22,830 nt of DNA from CAZGSV01 sp964528605 (GTDB taxonomy: Bacteria; Armatimonadota; Zipacnadia; CAZGSV01), in assembly GCA_964528605.1 (NCBI GenBank), contig CAZGSV010000052.1, positions 1-22,830 on the forward strand, written 5' to 3'. This document shows positions 13,720-20,939 of the stretch, piece by piece (the first letter of the stretch is position 1; each line of letters opens with the position of its first letter). The position numbers and the translations under genes were made by a program. The notes under the pieces were generated by a model. It saw nothing but the letters and a program-made list of their open reading frames with translations. It was not told the DNA's origin and searched no databases.

Positions 13720-14231
13720 GCGGGGGCTTGAGCACGGACAATGTGGGCCCCCCGCCGCCCGCGCCGCGCCCTGGGAAGCGCCGGCGCTGGCGCCGCGCCC
13801 TGCTCGGGCTCTTCATCCTTGTCTGCGGGATAGCCATCGGCGCGGCCGGGGTCACCGTCCTGACGCGCCACGCGACTCGTGTACGCATGTTCAGCGTGAT
13901 GGGGCACCCGGAACGGGCACCTGGGATGATAGTAGAGAAGATGCGGAAAGACCTGGACCTATCCGCACAGCAGGCGCAACAGATCGAGGCCATCCTCACC
14001 CGACGGATGGGGGAGGTCGAGAGAATCAGGGACGAGACTCGCCCCCGCATTGACGAGCAGCTCACGCTGATGGACCGGGAGATCGTACAGGTCCTAGACA
14101 AGAACCAAGAGCGCAGGTACCGGGAAGGGATCAAGGCACTTGAGCGCGCCCGGCACGAGCGGCCCCCCGGTCCGCGCAAGGGCCACGAGCACGGCCCCCC
14201 GCCACCTCCTGGGGCAAGAGGAGAGCGTTAG
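13716..14231 (+). CDS. Membrane-anchored Spy/CnrX-like periplasmic sensor
   Basis: A 171-residue protein whose ATG 13716 overlaps the previous stop (ATGA). A Pro/Arg-rich cytoplasmic N-terminus is followed by a transmembrane helix (27-49) and a periplasmic helical domain (about 65-147). LDLSAQQAQQIEAILTRRM (80-98) is the LTxxQ-type helix of CpxP/Spy/ZraP/CnrX proteins, and QVLDKNQERRYREGIKALE (125-143) the matching final helix. His52, His64, Met58 and Met62 precede the domain, and the tail has His147, His157 and His159 in GHEHG; these could bind metal, but that is speculation. In an operon with an ECF sigma factor and a one-helix membrane protein, a sensor role like CnrX is the best inference. 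Confidence 0.75.
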   Translation: MSGGLSTDNVGPPPPAPRPGKRRRWRRALLGLFILVCGIAIGAAGVTVLTRHATRVRMFSVMGHPERAPGMIVEKMRKDLDLSAQQAQQIEAILTRRMGEVERIRDETRPRIDEQLTLMDREIVQVLDKNQERRYREGIKALERARHERPPGPRKGHEHGPPPPPGARGER

Positions 14232-14293
14232 CCCCGCGTGAGCCGGCCCTCGGGTGGGGGTGCCGCTGCCGCCGGCGATGCAGGAGCCTGAAC

Positions 14294-14323
14294 CAAAGAC
14301 GCCCGCGGGAGCGGGCGTCTTTG
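14294..14323. terminator. Bidirectional intrinsic terminator
   Basis: CAAAGACGCCCGC (14294-14306) and GCGGGCGTCTTTG (14311-14323) form a perfect 13-bp stem with a GGGA loop; A-rich and T-rich ends suit both directions. It lies between the 3' end of the sigma operon (stop 14231) and the 3' end of the leftward tRNA gene, so it can end both transcripts. A near copy is at 4741-4770. Confidence 0.8.
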
Positions 14324-14327
14324 AAAT

Positions 14328-14404
14328 TGGTTGCGGGGGCAGGATTCGAACCTGCGACCTATGGGTTATGAGCCCATCGAGCTACCAGACTGCTCCACCC
14401 CGCG
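14328..14404 (-). tRNA. Initiator tRNA-fMet (anticodon CAT)
   Basis: A 77-base tRNA gene reading leftward from CGCGGGG (14404-14398) to an encoded CCA (14330-14328). The anticodon loop is CTCATAA. Two features mark it as the initiator: the first base pair is a C1-A72 mismatch, and the anticodon stem ends in three G-C pairs (GGG before and CCC after the loop). The T arm has GGTTCGAATCC. It is flanked by a sigma-70 promoter upstream and the hairpin terminator at 14294-14323 downstream. Confidence 0.95.
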
Positions 14405-14413
14405 ATTAGAAGC

Positions 14414-14442
14414 ACTATAGCACGGCCCCGCGCAGGCGTCAA
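14414..14442 (-). promoter_or_regulatory. Sigma-70 promoter of tRNA-fMet
   Basis: Reading leftward, TTGACG (14442-14437), a 17-base spacer and TATAGT (14419-14414) make a near-consensus promoter. The first tRNA base lies nine bases past the -10, so the mature 5' end is close to the transcript start. Confidence 0.82.
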
Positions 14443-14565
14443 CAGCAAGCCCGATGGGTCAGGGGCGGCTCCACGCCCGGCCTCAATCATGGGTCCGGGC
14501 TAAACCTATTCTGTTGGAGGGGCTCTACCACAGCAGCACTCCCGACGCGATAACACTGAAATGTG

Positions 14566-14615
14566 GCGCCCGGACTCTGTCCCGGGCGCAGAACGTCCGG
14601 CAGAGACGCCGGACG
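14566..14615. repeat. Two adjacent GC-rich hairpins (REP-like)
   Basis: GCGCCCGG (14566-14573) pairs with CCGGGCGC (14582-14589). Five bases later CGTCCGGC (14594-14601) pairs with GCCGGACG (14608-14615). Both stems are perfect, of 8 bp, with CCGG cores and loops containing a pyrimidine/purine-rich CTCTG or AGAGA. Closely spaced twin palindromes in a gene-free region are the usual look of REP-type repeats. Whether they are dispersed in the genome cannot be seen here. Confidence 0.55.
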
Positions 14616-14745
14616 CTACAGCCCTCGCCGTTGGCCGCCCAGTGTTTTCAACAGAGCAGGGCAAACGCCGACGCTACCGAGAGGCGGGGGGGATTGGCGC
14701 AGCCGGAGTAGCGGCTAGGTTGATCACCGGCGCCTCTTGCCGGCG

Positions 14746-14762
14746 CCCCGCCTTTGGCGGGG
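14746..14762. repeat. Short perfect hairpin, CCCCGCC/GGCGGGG
   Basis: The arms CCCCGCC and GGCGGGG enclose TTT. It matches the hairpin at 10837-10853 in both arms. It is preceded by two GGCGCC palindromes (about 14729-14746), making a dense palindromic patch. Confidence 0.45.
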
Positions 14763-14936
14763 CGGGCCGAGGCAAGCCTGCGGCCCCTACGTTTTGGCGC
14801 GCGCTGCGCGTCTGTCCACACCGGTGCCGACGCCCCGCGCGCCGAGGCATGTATTGCCCCGGTGATCCCGAGGTTTTGAGACAGACTCACCTGGCTCGCC
14901 CGCGGCCGGTTGCCTAGGTGCGGCGGATAGCCTAGA

Positions 14937-16298
14937 TTGAAGGGCGTGGGCACAGGCGACAACGACGGTTCCGCGACGGAGGCGCAGCGCCTTCGCCGCG
15001 AGTTGGAGGCGGTAAGGCGCATCAGCGCCGCGCTCTCCACCAAGACGCGCAGCGAAGACGTGGTGCGGGGGGCCCTCCAGGTGTCGCTGGACGTGGTCGG
15101 CGCCGGGGCGGGCTCGATAATCCTCTACGACGAGGCGAAGAGCAAGTTGGTCTTCCGCTACGTCGTGGGCGAGAAGTCGACCGGCCTGACCGGCATGGAA
15201 ATGGAGTCCGATCAGGGCATCGCGGGCGAGGTCTTCTCGACCGGCGATGGCAAGGTCAGCCACGACATGGCCAAGGAGGAGAAGCACCGTCGTGACGTTG
15301 GGCAGGAGATCGGCTACCTGACCTATAACATGGTCACGGTGCCGCTGAAAACGACGGAGGGCACCTGCATCGGCGTGATGCAGGTGCTCAACAAGCACCA
15401 GGGCGAGTTCGACGCGGAGGACGTGGGCGTGCTGGAGATCCTGGCGGGGCAGGCGGCGATCGCCATCGAGTCGGCGAGGCTGCAGGAGGAAGCGCGGCTG
15501 GCGGTCGTGACCAAGATGATCGGCGATATCAGCCACGACGTGAAGAATATGGTGACGCCGCTGGTGAGCACGGCGGCGACGCTGAAGGACTGGTATCCGA
15601 AGTTCCTCGAGGACTTTGGGCGGCTGGTGGAACTGGCCAAACGCGCTGACCCCCGCGAGGCGGAGGAGTGCCAGGAGCGGACGGTGGTGTTTGTGGGGTT
15701 CGTGCCCGAGGGGATGGATATGGTGGAGGAGGGGGCGGCGCGCGTGCAGGCGCGGGTGCGCGAGATTGCGGACTGCGTGAAAGGGATTGTGTCGCCGCCG
15801 CAGTTGCAGCCGGGGGACGTGCGGCAGGTGGTGGAAGAGGTGGCCCGGGACTTGCAGGTGGTGGCCCAGCAAGCCGGCGTATCCCTAGAGACCGACCTGG
15901 CCGACGTGCCCGAGACGCTGATTGATGAGCGGCGGCTCTACAGCGCGGTCTATAACCTGGTCAACAACGCCATTCCGGAGGCCCCGCGGGGGGGCAAGGT
16001 CAGCGTACGGCTTGGCGCGCGCGAGCAGGGAGAGTTTCCAGAGGGCCGGCACATACTGATTGAGGTGCGGGACACCGGCCGCGGGATGACGGAAGAGGTG
16101 CGCCGGAGTCTTTTCACCGATAGGGCGATCAGCACCAAGCGGGGGGGGACGGGGCTGGGGACGCGCATCATCAAGCAGGCGGTGGAGGGTCACGGCGGGC
16201 AGATAACGGTAGACAGCGAGTTGGGCAAGGGCTCGGTGTTCCGGGTGAGGCTGCCCATAGTCTCGACATTGCAGCAGGCATCGGGAGGCGAACAGTAG
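14937..16298 (+). CDS. Soluble GAF-domain sensor histidine kinase
   Basis: A 453-residue kinase with no transmembrane helix. An N-terminal coiled segment (14-36) precedes a GAF domain (about 38-183: GAGAGSIILYDE, then VTVPLKTTEGTCIGVMQVLN). The phosphorylated His is probably His200 in MIGDISHDVKNMVTPL. The ATPase domain has an N box NLVNNA (340-345), G1 DTGRGM (379-384) and G2 GGTGLGT (403-409). The N box and G boxes are complete, so it should be active. The start is uncertain: TTG 14937 gives the longest frame and GTG 14946 is an alternative, neither with a strong ribosome site. No response regulator gene is adjacent. The sugar-binding lipoprotein gene begins four bases after the stop, so the two are probably co-transcribed. 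Confidence 0.85.
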   Translation: MKGVGTGDNDGSATEAQRLRRELEAVRRISAALSTKTRSEDVVRGALQVSLDVVGAGAGSIILYDEAKSKLVFRYVVGEKSTGLTGMEMESDQGIAGEVFSTGDGKVSHDMAKEEKHRRDVGQEIGYLTYNMVTVPLKTTEGTCIGVMQVLNKHQGEFDAEDVGVLEILAGQAAIAIESARLQEEARLAVVTKMIGDISHDVKNMVTPLVSTAATLKDWYPKFLEDFGRLVELAKRADPREAEECQERTVVFVGFVPEGMDMVEEGAARVQARVREIADCVKGIVSPPQLQPGDVRQVVEEVARDLQVVAQQAGVSLETDLADVPETLIDERRLYSAVYNLVNNAIPEAPRGGKVSVRLGAREQGEFPEGRHILIEVRDTGRGMTEEVRRSLFTDRAISTKRGGTGLGTRIIKQAVEGHGGQITVDSELGKGSVFRVRLPIVSTLQQASGGEQ

Positions 16299-16301
16299 AA
16301 A

Positions 16302-17726
16302 GTGAGTCGCAGTCGGCATTTGCGCGGCGCAGTGGTTGTTGTCTTGTTGGGTGTCACGGTGTTGCTTGGGGCGCTGGTGATTGGGTGCGCGAAGAAGCCG
16401 GCCCCGGAGCGCACGTTGTGGTGGTTCACCTGGTCTCCGGCGGAGGAGTACGCCTGGAACCAGCAGTTAGCGACGGAGTTCGAGAAGGGGCATCCGGGCA
16501 TCAAGGTCAAGTTGACCAACGACCCCTCGCAGCAGGCCATGCAGGGGCTGCAGACCAAACTCGCGGCGGGCACGGCGCCGGACGTGATGTCCATTCACGG
16601 CGCCTACTTCGTGCCGTTCGCGGCTGCGGGGCAGTTGATGGATATCACGGCGCGCGCGGAGGGAGACGAGAAACTACAGTTGGAGGATTTCTACCCTGGC
16701 CTGATTGAGTTATGCCGGGTGGACGGGCGCCTCTACTCCTTGCCTCGGTACGCGTCCGTTTACGCGCTTTTCTACAACAAGACGCTATTCGACCGGGCGG
16801 GCGTGACCTACCCGGGAAAGGGCGGATCGTGGACCTGGACGGACTTCCGCGACACCGCCAAGGCGCTGACGAAGGACACCAACGGGGACCAAGTGACGGA
16901 CCAGTGGGGCTGCGCCATAGACTTCTGGGGCGCGCGCATCTACCCCTGGGTGTGGCAGAACGGCGGGGAAGTGATCAGCGCCGACAAGAAGCGCAGCATG
17001 TTGAGTTCGCCTGAGACGCGCGGGGCGCTGCAGTTCCTGCTCGACCTGAAGATGAAGGACCACGTGACGCCGGCGAGCGTGGAGGACGAGCGGCGCGGCA
17101 GCCGGGAGCTTTTCAAGATGGGACGCGTGGCAATGTACATGAGCGGCCCGTGGGATGTGCAGGAGTTTGAGCGCATGCCGGACCTGGTGTGGGAGGTGGC
17201 GCCCCTGCCCGAGGGCAGACAGAAAGCGTGGGTCTTGGGTGGGGAGAACTACAACAACACCAACTTGCTGGCTGCCTCGAGGCCGAGCAAACAGAAGGCG
17301 TCGCTGTTGGGCACCGAGAACTACGCCATCTCAGCCAAGACCAAGTTGCCCGACGAGGCGTGGGCGCTGTTGACCTTCCTGCTGAGCCCTGACGTGGAGA
17401 AGAGGACGGCAGAGAAGACTGGCAAGATGCCCCCCCGGCGCTCAGTGGCGGAGGGACCCTTCCTGGCGGAGAAGGTTCCTTACGACCGCAAGGTCTTTGT
17501 GGAGGCCATTAACTACGGGAGGATGCCGCCGAACATTCCTGGATGGAACGAGGTGGTCGAGAGCCTGCAGCGGGCTCTGGACGGGATCTGGGGCGGCAAG
17601 GCGACCGTGAAGGAGGCCACGGCCAAGGCAGACGCGGAGATCGGCCGGGTGCTGGCGGAGTGGCAGTCGAAGAAGCCGGGAGGGGGTGGTGATGGTGGCG
17701 CGGCCGGCGGAAGGGAATCGGACTGA
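16302..17726 (+). CDS. Extracellular solute-binding lipoprotein, sugar ABC type
   Basis: A 474-residue family-1 solute-binding protein. The signal peptide ends in the lipobox LVIGC with Cys29, so it is a lipoprotein. The mature protein shows the family pattern: LWWFTWSPAEEYAW at the start, FEKGHPGIKVKL, LAAGTAPDVMSIHG, LYSLPRYASVYALFYNKTLF (the hinge-region motif) and GRVAMYMSGPWDVQEF later. Trp-rich positions suit a carbohydrate ligand. GTG 16302 is the start, with GGGAGG 13 bases upstream. No permease or ATPase genes of a sugar ABC transporter lie nearby. With a soluble GAF kinase immediately upstream, it could serve sensing as well as transport with components encoded elsewhere. The C-terminal tail is Gly-rich. 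Confidence 0.88.
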   Translation: MSRSRHLRGAVVVVLLGVTVLLGALVIGCAKKPAPERTLWWFTWSPAEEYAWNQQLATEFEKGHPGIKVKLTNDPSQQAMQGLQTKLAAGTAPDVMSIHGAYFVPFAAAGQLMDITARAEGDEKLQLEDFYPGLIELCRVDGRLYSLPRYASVYALFYNKTLFDRAGVTYPGKGGSWTWTDFRDTAKALTKDTNGDQVTDQWGCAIDFWGARIYPWVWQNGGEVISADKKRSMLSSPETRGALQFLLDLKMKDHVTPASVEDERRGSRELFKMGRVAMYMSGPWDVQEFERMPDLVWEVAPLPEGRQKAWVLGGENYNNTNLLAASRPSKQKASLLGTENYAISAKTKLPDEAWALLTFLLSPDVEKRTAEKTGKMPPRRSVAEGPFLAEKVPYDRKVFVEAINYGRMPPNIPGWNEVVESLQRALDGIWGGKATVKEATAKADAEIGRVLAEWQSKKPGGGGDGGAAGGRESD

Positions 17727-17727
17727 G

Positions 17728-18297
17728 ATGAAAGTGACCATGGGTGTCATGGGTTCGGCGGGGGGGCCGCTGGACCCGCAGGTGTGCGCCAAGGTCTTCC
17801 GGCTGGGCGAGGCCATTGGGCGCTCCGACTGCATACTGATAACGGGCGCCTGCCCGGGGCTGCCGCACGAGGCGGTGAAGGGCGCCAAGAGCGCGGGCGG
17901 GCTTACGGTGGGCATCTCGCCGGGGCACACGCTGCAAGAACACGTGGAACTCTACGATTCGCCGACGGACCACCTGGACGTGCTGATCTTCACCGGTTCC
18001 GGGTTGATGGGGCGCGAGATCACGGCGGTGCGTTCTTGCGACATAGTGCTGGTGGTGGGCGGGCGGTCGGGCACCTTGGGGGAGTTCGCCGTGGCCTACG
18101 ACGAGGGCAAGGTCATCGGCGTGCTCAAGGGCACTGGCGGCATCGCGGAGAACGTGGACCGCATCGTGGCATTCGTGGACAAGGAGACCGGGGCGGAGGT
18201 CATCTACGATGATGACCCGGACAGGTTGGTGGCGCGGCTGCTGGAGCGTCTGCCCTCGCACAAGCAGCCGCAGCCGGCGCGGGCGGCCGGAGGCTAG
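17728..18297 (+). CDS. LOG-family / TIGR00725-like Rossmann protein
   Basis: A 189-residue protein of the LOG/DprA-like nucleotide-binding fold. The nucleotide-binding start is VTMGVMGSAGGPLD, followed by ILITGACPGLPHEAV (37-51). The signature GGRSGTLGEF (111-120) corresponds to the PGGxGTxxE motif, with Glu119 as the expected catalytic residue, and GREITAVRSCDIV (95-107) carries the usual Arg. Some relatives cleave nucleotide 5'-monophosphates to release the base, but bacterial members of this subgroup are mostly uncharacterised. ATG 17728 is one base after the binding-protein stop, so it is part of the kinase and binding-protein operon. The last bases overlap the stop of the convergent exchanger gene in CTAG. 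Confidence 0.82.
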   Translation: MKVTMGVMGSAGGPLDPQVCAKVFRLGEAIGRSDCILITGACPGLPHEAVKGAKSAGGLTVGISPGHTLQEHVELYDSPTDHLDVLIFTGSGLMGREITAVRSCDIVLVVGGRSGTLGEFAVAYDEGKVIGVLKGTGGIAENVDRIVAFVDKETGAEVIYDDDPDRLVARLLERLPSHKQPQPARAAGG

Positions 18298-19343
18298 CCA
18301 CTGAAGAAGGTCGCGACCAACCAGACGACGTAGAATCCGCCGCAGGCGATCAAGGCCGGTGCGGGCAGGCGCCTGAAGATGCGCATGTTGAGGGTCAGGA
18401 CCAAGGTGGCGCCGAAGGCGCAGAGCATCGCCGCCATCGCAGCGTGGTCGAGCCGCCACTCGGTGAGCAGCATACCTGCCATCACAGGCACGCTCCCCTG
18501 AAAGACCATGGCGCCGGAGATGTTGCCCAGAGCCAGCGTGTCTTTCCCCTGACGCACCCAGAGGACGCTGTTCATCTTCTCGGGCAACTCGGTGGCGATG
18601 GGGGCGATGATGAGGGCGAGTATCTGCGGGGAGACCTGCAGGGCGGCTGCCGTGACTTGCACCTGCCCGGCGAAGCAGCGTGCGCCGAGGATGATTACCG
18701 CCAGGGCCAGGCAGCACTGACCGACGACGAGTAGGGGGGAGGGGACGAGCGCGCGTCGCGCAAAATAGAGGGGCTCCAGGTCGTGGCCCTCGTCCTCTCC
18801 CTCTTTGATATGGAGGCGCACGTAGTACACGTAGCCGGGGACGATGAGCAGCGCGGCGAGCACTCGCAGGGGGAAGGCGCCGTTGCGCAGGAGCCAGTAC
18901 TGCTCGCCTGAAGGCCACCTGGCCGCGAAGGACACTATGAGGACGATGGCGAAGAGGAGGTAGAACCATCTTAGGTCGCGCCCGAGGACGCGGCGGTCCA
19001 CAACCACGGCCGCGCCTTGCGGGCGGCGCCGCGAGTAGGCCAGTACGGCGATGCCAGTAATCGGCATCGCCAGGGTGCTGAGCAGCAGCGGAGCCCCGAG
19101 TATGGCGCCGACGCCGATCTCATGCCCGGCGCCCTTGCCGACCCAAAGAATGGCCACCAGGCCGACCAGCGTCTCCGGCAGGGCGGTGCCTACCGCGGCC
19201 AGCACGCTGCCGACCGCGCCTTGACCCAGGTTAAGGCGACGGCCGAGCCATTCGACGGCGTTGGTGAAGAGCACACAGCCGCCGACGATGACGACCAGCC
19301 ACAGCAGAAGCCAGGTAAAGAGGAGCGCGATTGTGCCGTTCAT
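18294..19343 (-). CDS. CaCA-type sodium/calcium exchanger family protein
   Basis: A 349-residue membrane protein with about ten hydrophobic helices in two halves. The alpha-1 repeat contains AAVGTALPETLVGLVAI (49-65) and the alpha-2 repeat APIATELPEKMNSVLW, the G/T-x-x-PE motifs that line the ion path in calcium/cation antiporters. Between the halves lies an acidic loop (HIKEGEDEGHDLEP), as in many exchangers. In alpha-2, Thr-Glu-Leu-Pro-Glu replaces the common Ser/Thr-Ser-xx-Pro-Glu, so ion preference cannot be assigned. ATG 19343 is preferred because the candidate promoter lies just upstream and would exclude the longer starts. It is divergent from the PAS kinase gene and convergent with the LOG gene. 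Confidence 0.82.
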   Translation of the reverse strand: MNGTIALLFTWLLLWLVVIVGGCVLFTNAVEWLGRRLNLGQGAVGSVLAAVGTALPETLVGLVAILWVGKGAGHEIGVGAILGAPLLLSTLAMPITGIAVLAYSRRRPQGAAVVVDRRVLGRDLRWFYLLFAIVLIVSFAARWPSGEQYWLLRNGAFPLRVLAALLIVPGYVYYVRLHIKEGEDEGHDLEPLYFARRALVPSPLLVVGQCCLALAVIILGARCFAGQVQVTAAALQVSPQILALIIAPIATELPEKMNSVLWVRQGKDTLALGNISGAMVFQGSVPVMAGMLLTEWRLDHAAMAAMLCAFGATLVLTLNMRIFRRLPAPALIACGGFYVVWLVATFFSG

Positions 19344-19363
19344 AGGCGAAGAGCGAACCTCGC

Positions 19364-19391
19364 ATTCTACCATGCTGGGTAAGGGGCGCAA
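19364..19391 (-). promoter_or_regulatory. Candidate sigma-70 promoter of the exchanger gene
   Basis: Reading leftward, TTGCGC (19391-19386), 16 bases and TAGAAT (19369-19364), with TGG directly before the -10 (extended type). It would give a leader of roughly 15 bases before ATG 19343. The -35 is moderate. Confidence 0.5.
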
Positions 19392-19424
19392 CCCGCAGCG
19401 GGGCGGCTAACCACAGGAGGGCAT

Positions 19425-20588
19425 ATGGAGTCTACGGTGGAGCGGCGTTCGGACCCGGACCTCAGAGCGGCGGTGGACCGGTTGAGCAGCGGGGTAGTGG
19501 TGTTGGATTCCGACAAGCGCGTGATCTTTGCCAATCGGCGCGCCCGCGCGCTGCTTGGCTGCGCGCTGTCGGGGAGTACCCGCGGGCGCGCGCTACCTGC
19601 CCGCGTGTTGACGGCTCTCCGAGGGGCTTTGAGTGAGGACCACGGGGAGCAATGCGTGTCACTGCCGCAGCCCCCGCGTAACGTTCAGGATCGCGGCGGG
19701 GGCCCGATTGCCGCGCGCGTGGTAGGGTTGGGCAGCGGGTGGGTCATCGAGTTGTCGCCCATCGAGAGGGTGCAAGACGGGAGCGAGTATGTGAGCACGC
19801 AGACGCGGCTGGCGGTGTTGGCGCGCGTGGCCACCGGGATCGCTCACGAGGTGAATAACCCTCTGCATCCCGTGCTGGGCTACACCGAACTGGCTAAGGC
19901 GTACCTGGAGGAGGTCTACGACCAAGTCACGAGGCGCGGTGAGGCCTTGCCCTGGCTGGCGCCGGAGCGGTTGAAGAGGGTTATCTGCTATCTGGCGGCT
20001 GTGGAGGAGAGCGTCCAGCGCATCAAGACGGTCATGCAGCGGCTCCTGGCCCTGGGTCGTCCGGAGCCCAGGGGCCGGAGCACCATTGACCTCAATCGCT
20101 TAGTGAGCGAGAGCGTGGAGGTGGTGAGGGGGCAGTTTGCCGGTCGCCAGGGGAAGCGCGTGGAGATGCTCGTGTCCTTGGGGGAGGGCCTGCCCTCGTT
20201 CACGGGGAAGACGAAGGCGCTGCAGACGGCTCTGCTGGCACTGCTGCTGAACGCCTACGATGCCATTGAGGACGCGGGAGAGATAAGGGTGAGCACGGGC
20301 CGCGGGGAGGACGAGGTCTTTGTGGCGGTCGAGGACGACGGCTGCGGGATACCCGAGGAGTTGATGACCCGCATCTTTGAGCCCTTCTTCACGACCAAGG
20401 ATCCCACCACTATGCCGGGCGCGAGCGGATTGGGGCTGACGGAGGCGGCCAGGATCGTGGCGCAGCACGAGGGCAGCATCAAGGCCTGGAGCGCTCCCGG
20501 TCGGGGATCTAGGTTCACCGTGTCAATCCCGCTGTCGCACGCCGTCGTGCGACAGGCGCCGGCGCCGGCGGCCGAAAGGAGTCCCTAG
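19425..20588 (+). CDS. Cytoplasmic PAS-like sensor histidine kinase (NtrB type)
   Basis: A 387-residue kinase without membrane segments. A short PAS-like domain (about 12-115: LSSGVVVLDSDKRVIFANRR) is followed by the dimerisation helix with the phosphorylated His141 in ATGIAHEVNNPLHPVLGYTE. The ATPase domain shows LLLNAYDA (273-280), DDGCGIP (304-310), the F box FEPFFTTK (318-325) and GASGLGL (332-338). All catalytic boxes are present. AGGAGG lies five bases before ATG 19425. No partner response regulator is in the window, so the target is unknown. An insertion of about 25 residues after the H box (LEEVYDQVTRRGEALPWLAP) is longer than usual for this type. The stop overlaps that of the convergent zinc-ribbon gene in CTAG. 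Confidence 0.87.
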   Translation: MESTVERRSDPDLRAAVDRLSSGVVVLDSDKRVIFANRRARALLGCALSGSTRGRALPARVLTALRGALSEDHGEQCVSLPQPPRNVQDRGGGPIAARVVGLGSGWVIELSPIERVQDGSEYVSTQTRLAVLARVATGIAHEVNNPLHPVLGYTELAKAYLEEVYDQVTRRGEALPWLAPERLKRVICYLAAVEESVQRIKTVMQRLLALGRPEPRGRSTIDLNRLVSESVEVVRGQFAGRQGKRVEMLVSLGEGLPSFTGKTKALQTALLALLLNAYDAIEDAGEIRVSTGRGEDEVFVAVEDDGCGIPEELMTRIFEPFFTTKDPTTMPGASGLGLTEAARIVAQHEGSIKAWSAPGRGSRFTVSIPLSHAVVRQAPAPAAERSP

Positions 20589-20821
20589 TCTTCTGACTTG
20601 TCCTCCGGCGTGGGCGCCTGGGCGTCCTCTTCCTTCTCGGGCGGACCGGGCTCCTCTTCCCGGACGAAGCCGGAGCCGCCGCAGAAGGAACAGCGCACCG
20701 CGGCCCAGGACTTGCGCCCCATGCCGGCCGCTGCCAAGCAGTCCTTGCAGGAGCGGCCGCCGCTGACCTGACAGATCTTCTTCCCGCGGCAGTGCGGGCA
20801 TACTTGCAGACGTCTTGCCAC
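20585..20821 (-). CDS. Small zinc-ribbon protein with DnaJ-like CxxCxG motifs
   Basis: A 78-residue protein with two cysteine pairs of the DnaJ type: CPHCRGKKIC (8-17) and CSFCGGSGF (44-52), plus CKDC (25-28) between them. Seven cysteines could bind one or two zinc ions. The tail is acidic (EKEEDAQAPTPEDKSED). I chose GTG 20821 because AAGGGGG lies seven bases upstream; a TTG at 20863 would add 14 residues. Such proteins may assist folding or assembly, but no partner can be named. The gene stands alone between the convergent PAS kinase and the plsC gene. Confidence 0.68.
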   Translation of the reverse strand: MARRLQVCPHCRGKKICQVSGGRSCKDCLAAAGMGRKSWAAVRCSFCGGSGFVREEEPGPPEKEEDAQAPTPEDKSED

Positions 20822-20939
20822 TTCCGCGCCCCCTTTCCGCCGGTGCCGGAGCAGCGTCGGCAATCATAGCACAAGGCACCCACCCCTTGCACTGGGCCGG
20901 CGGGGTGCCGCACACGTAGCAGACAAGTGGAGCGAGGCC

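Larger units (their letters stand above)
14405..14936. other. 532-base gap with promoter and GC-rich hairpins, no gene seen
   Basis: Apart from the tRNA promoter at its left end, this stretch has no reading frame with protein-like composition. Its content is a set of short palindromes (14566-14589, 14594-14615, 14746-14762) and other GC-rich sequence. I find no clear promoter for the kinase gene that follows. Confidence 0.6.

Noticed and set aside
14405..14936. CRISPR array or mobile element in the hairpin-rich gap
   Set aside because: There are no regularly spaced direct repeats, no cas genes and no transposase; the palindromes are short and irregular.
14787..15872. A 361-codon His/Arg-rich open frame on the - strand
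   Set aside because: It is antisense to the GAF kinase; the low-complexity composition is a shadow of GC-rich codons.
17509..18969. A 486-codon open frame on the - strand
   Set aside because: It spans parts of three real genes (binding protein, LOG protein, exchanger) in a different frame and has no family features.
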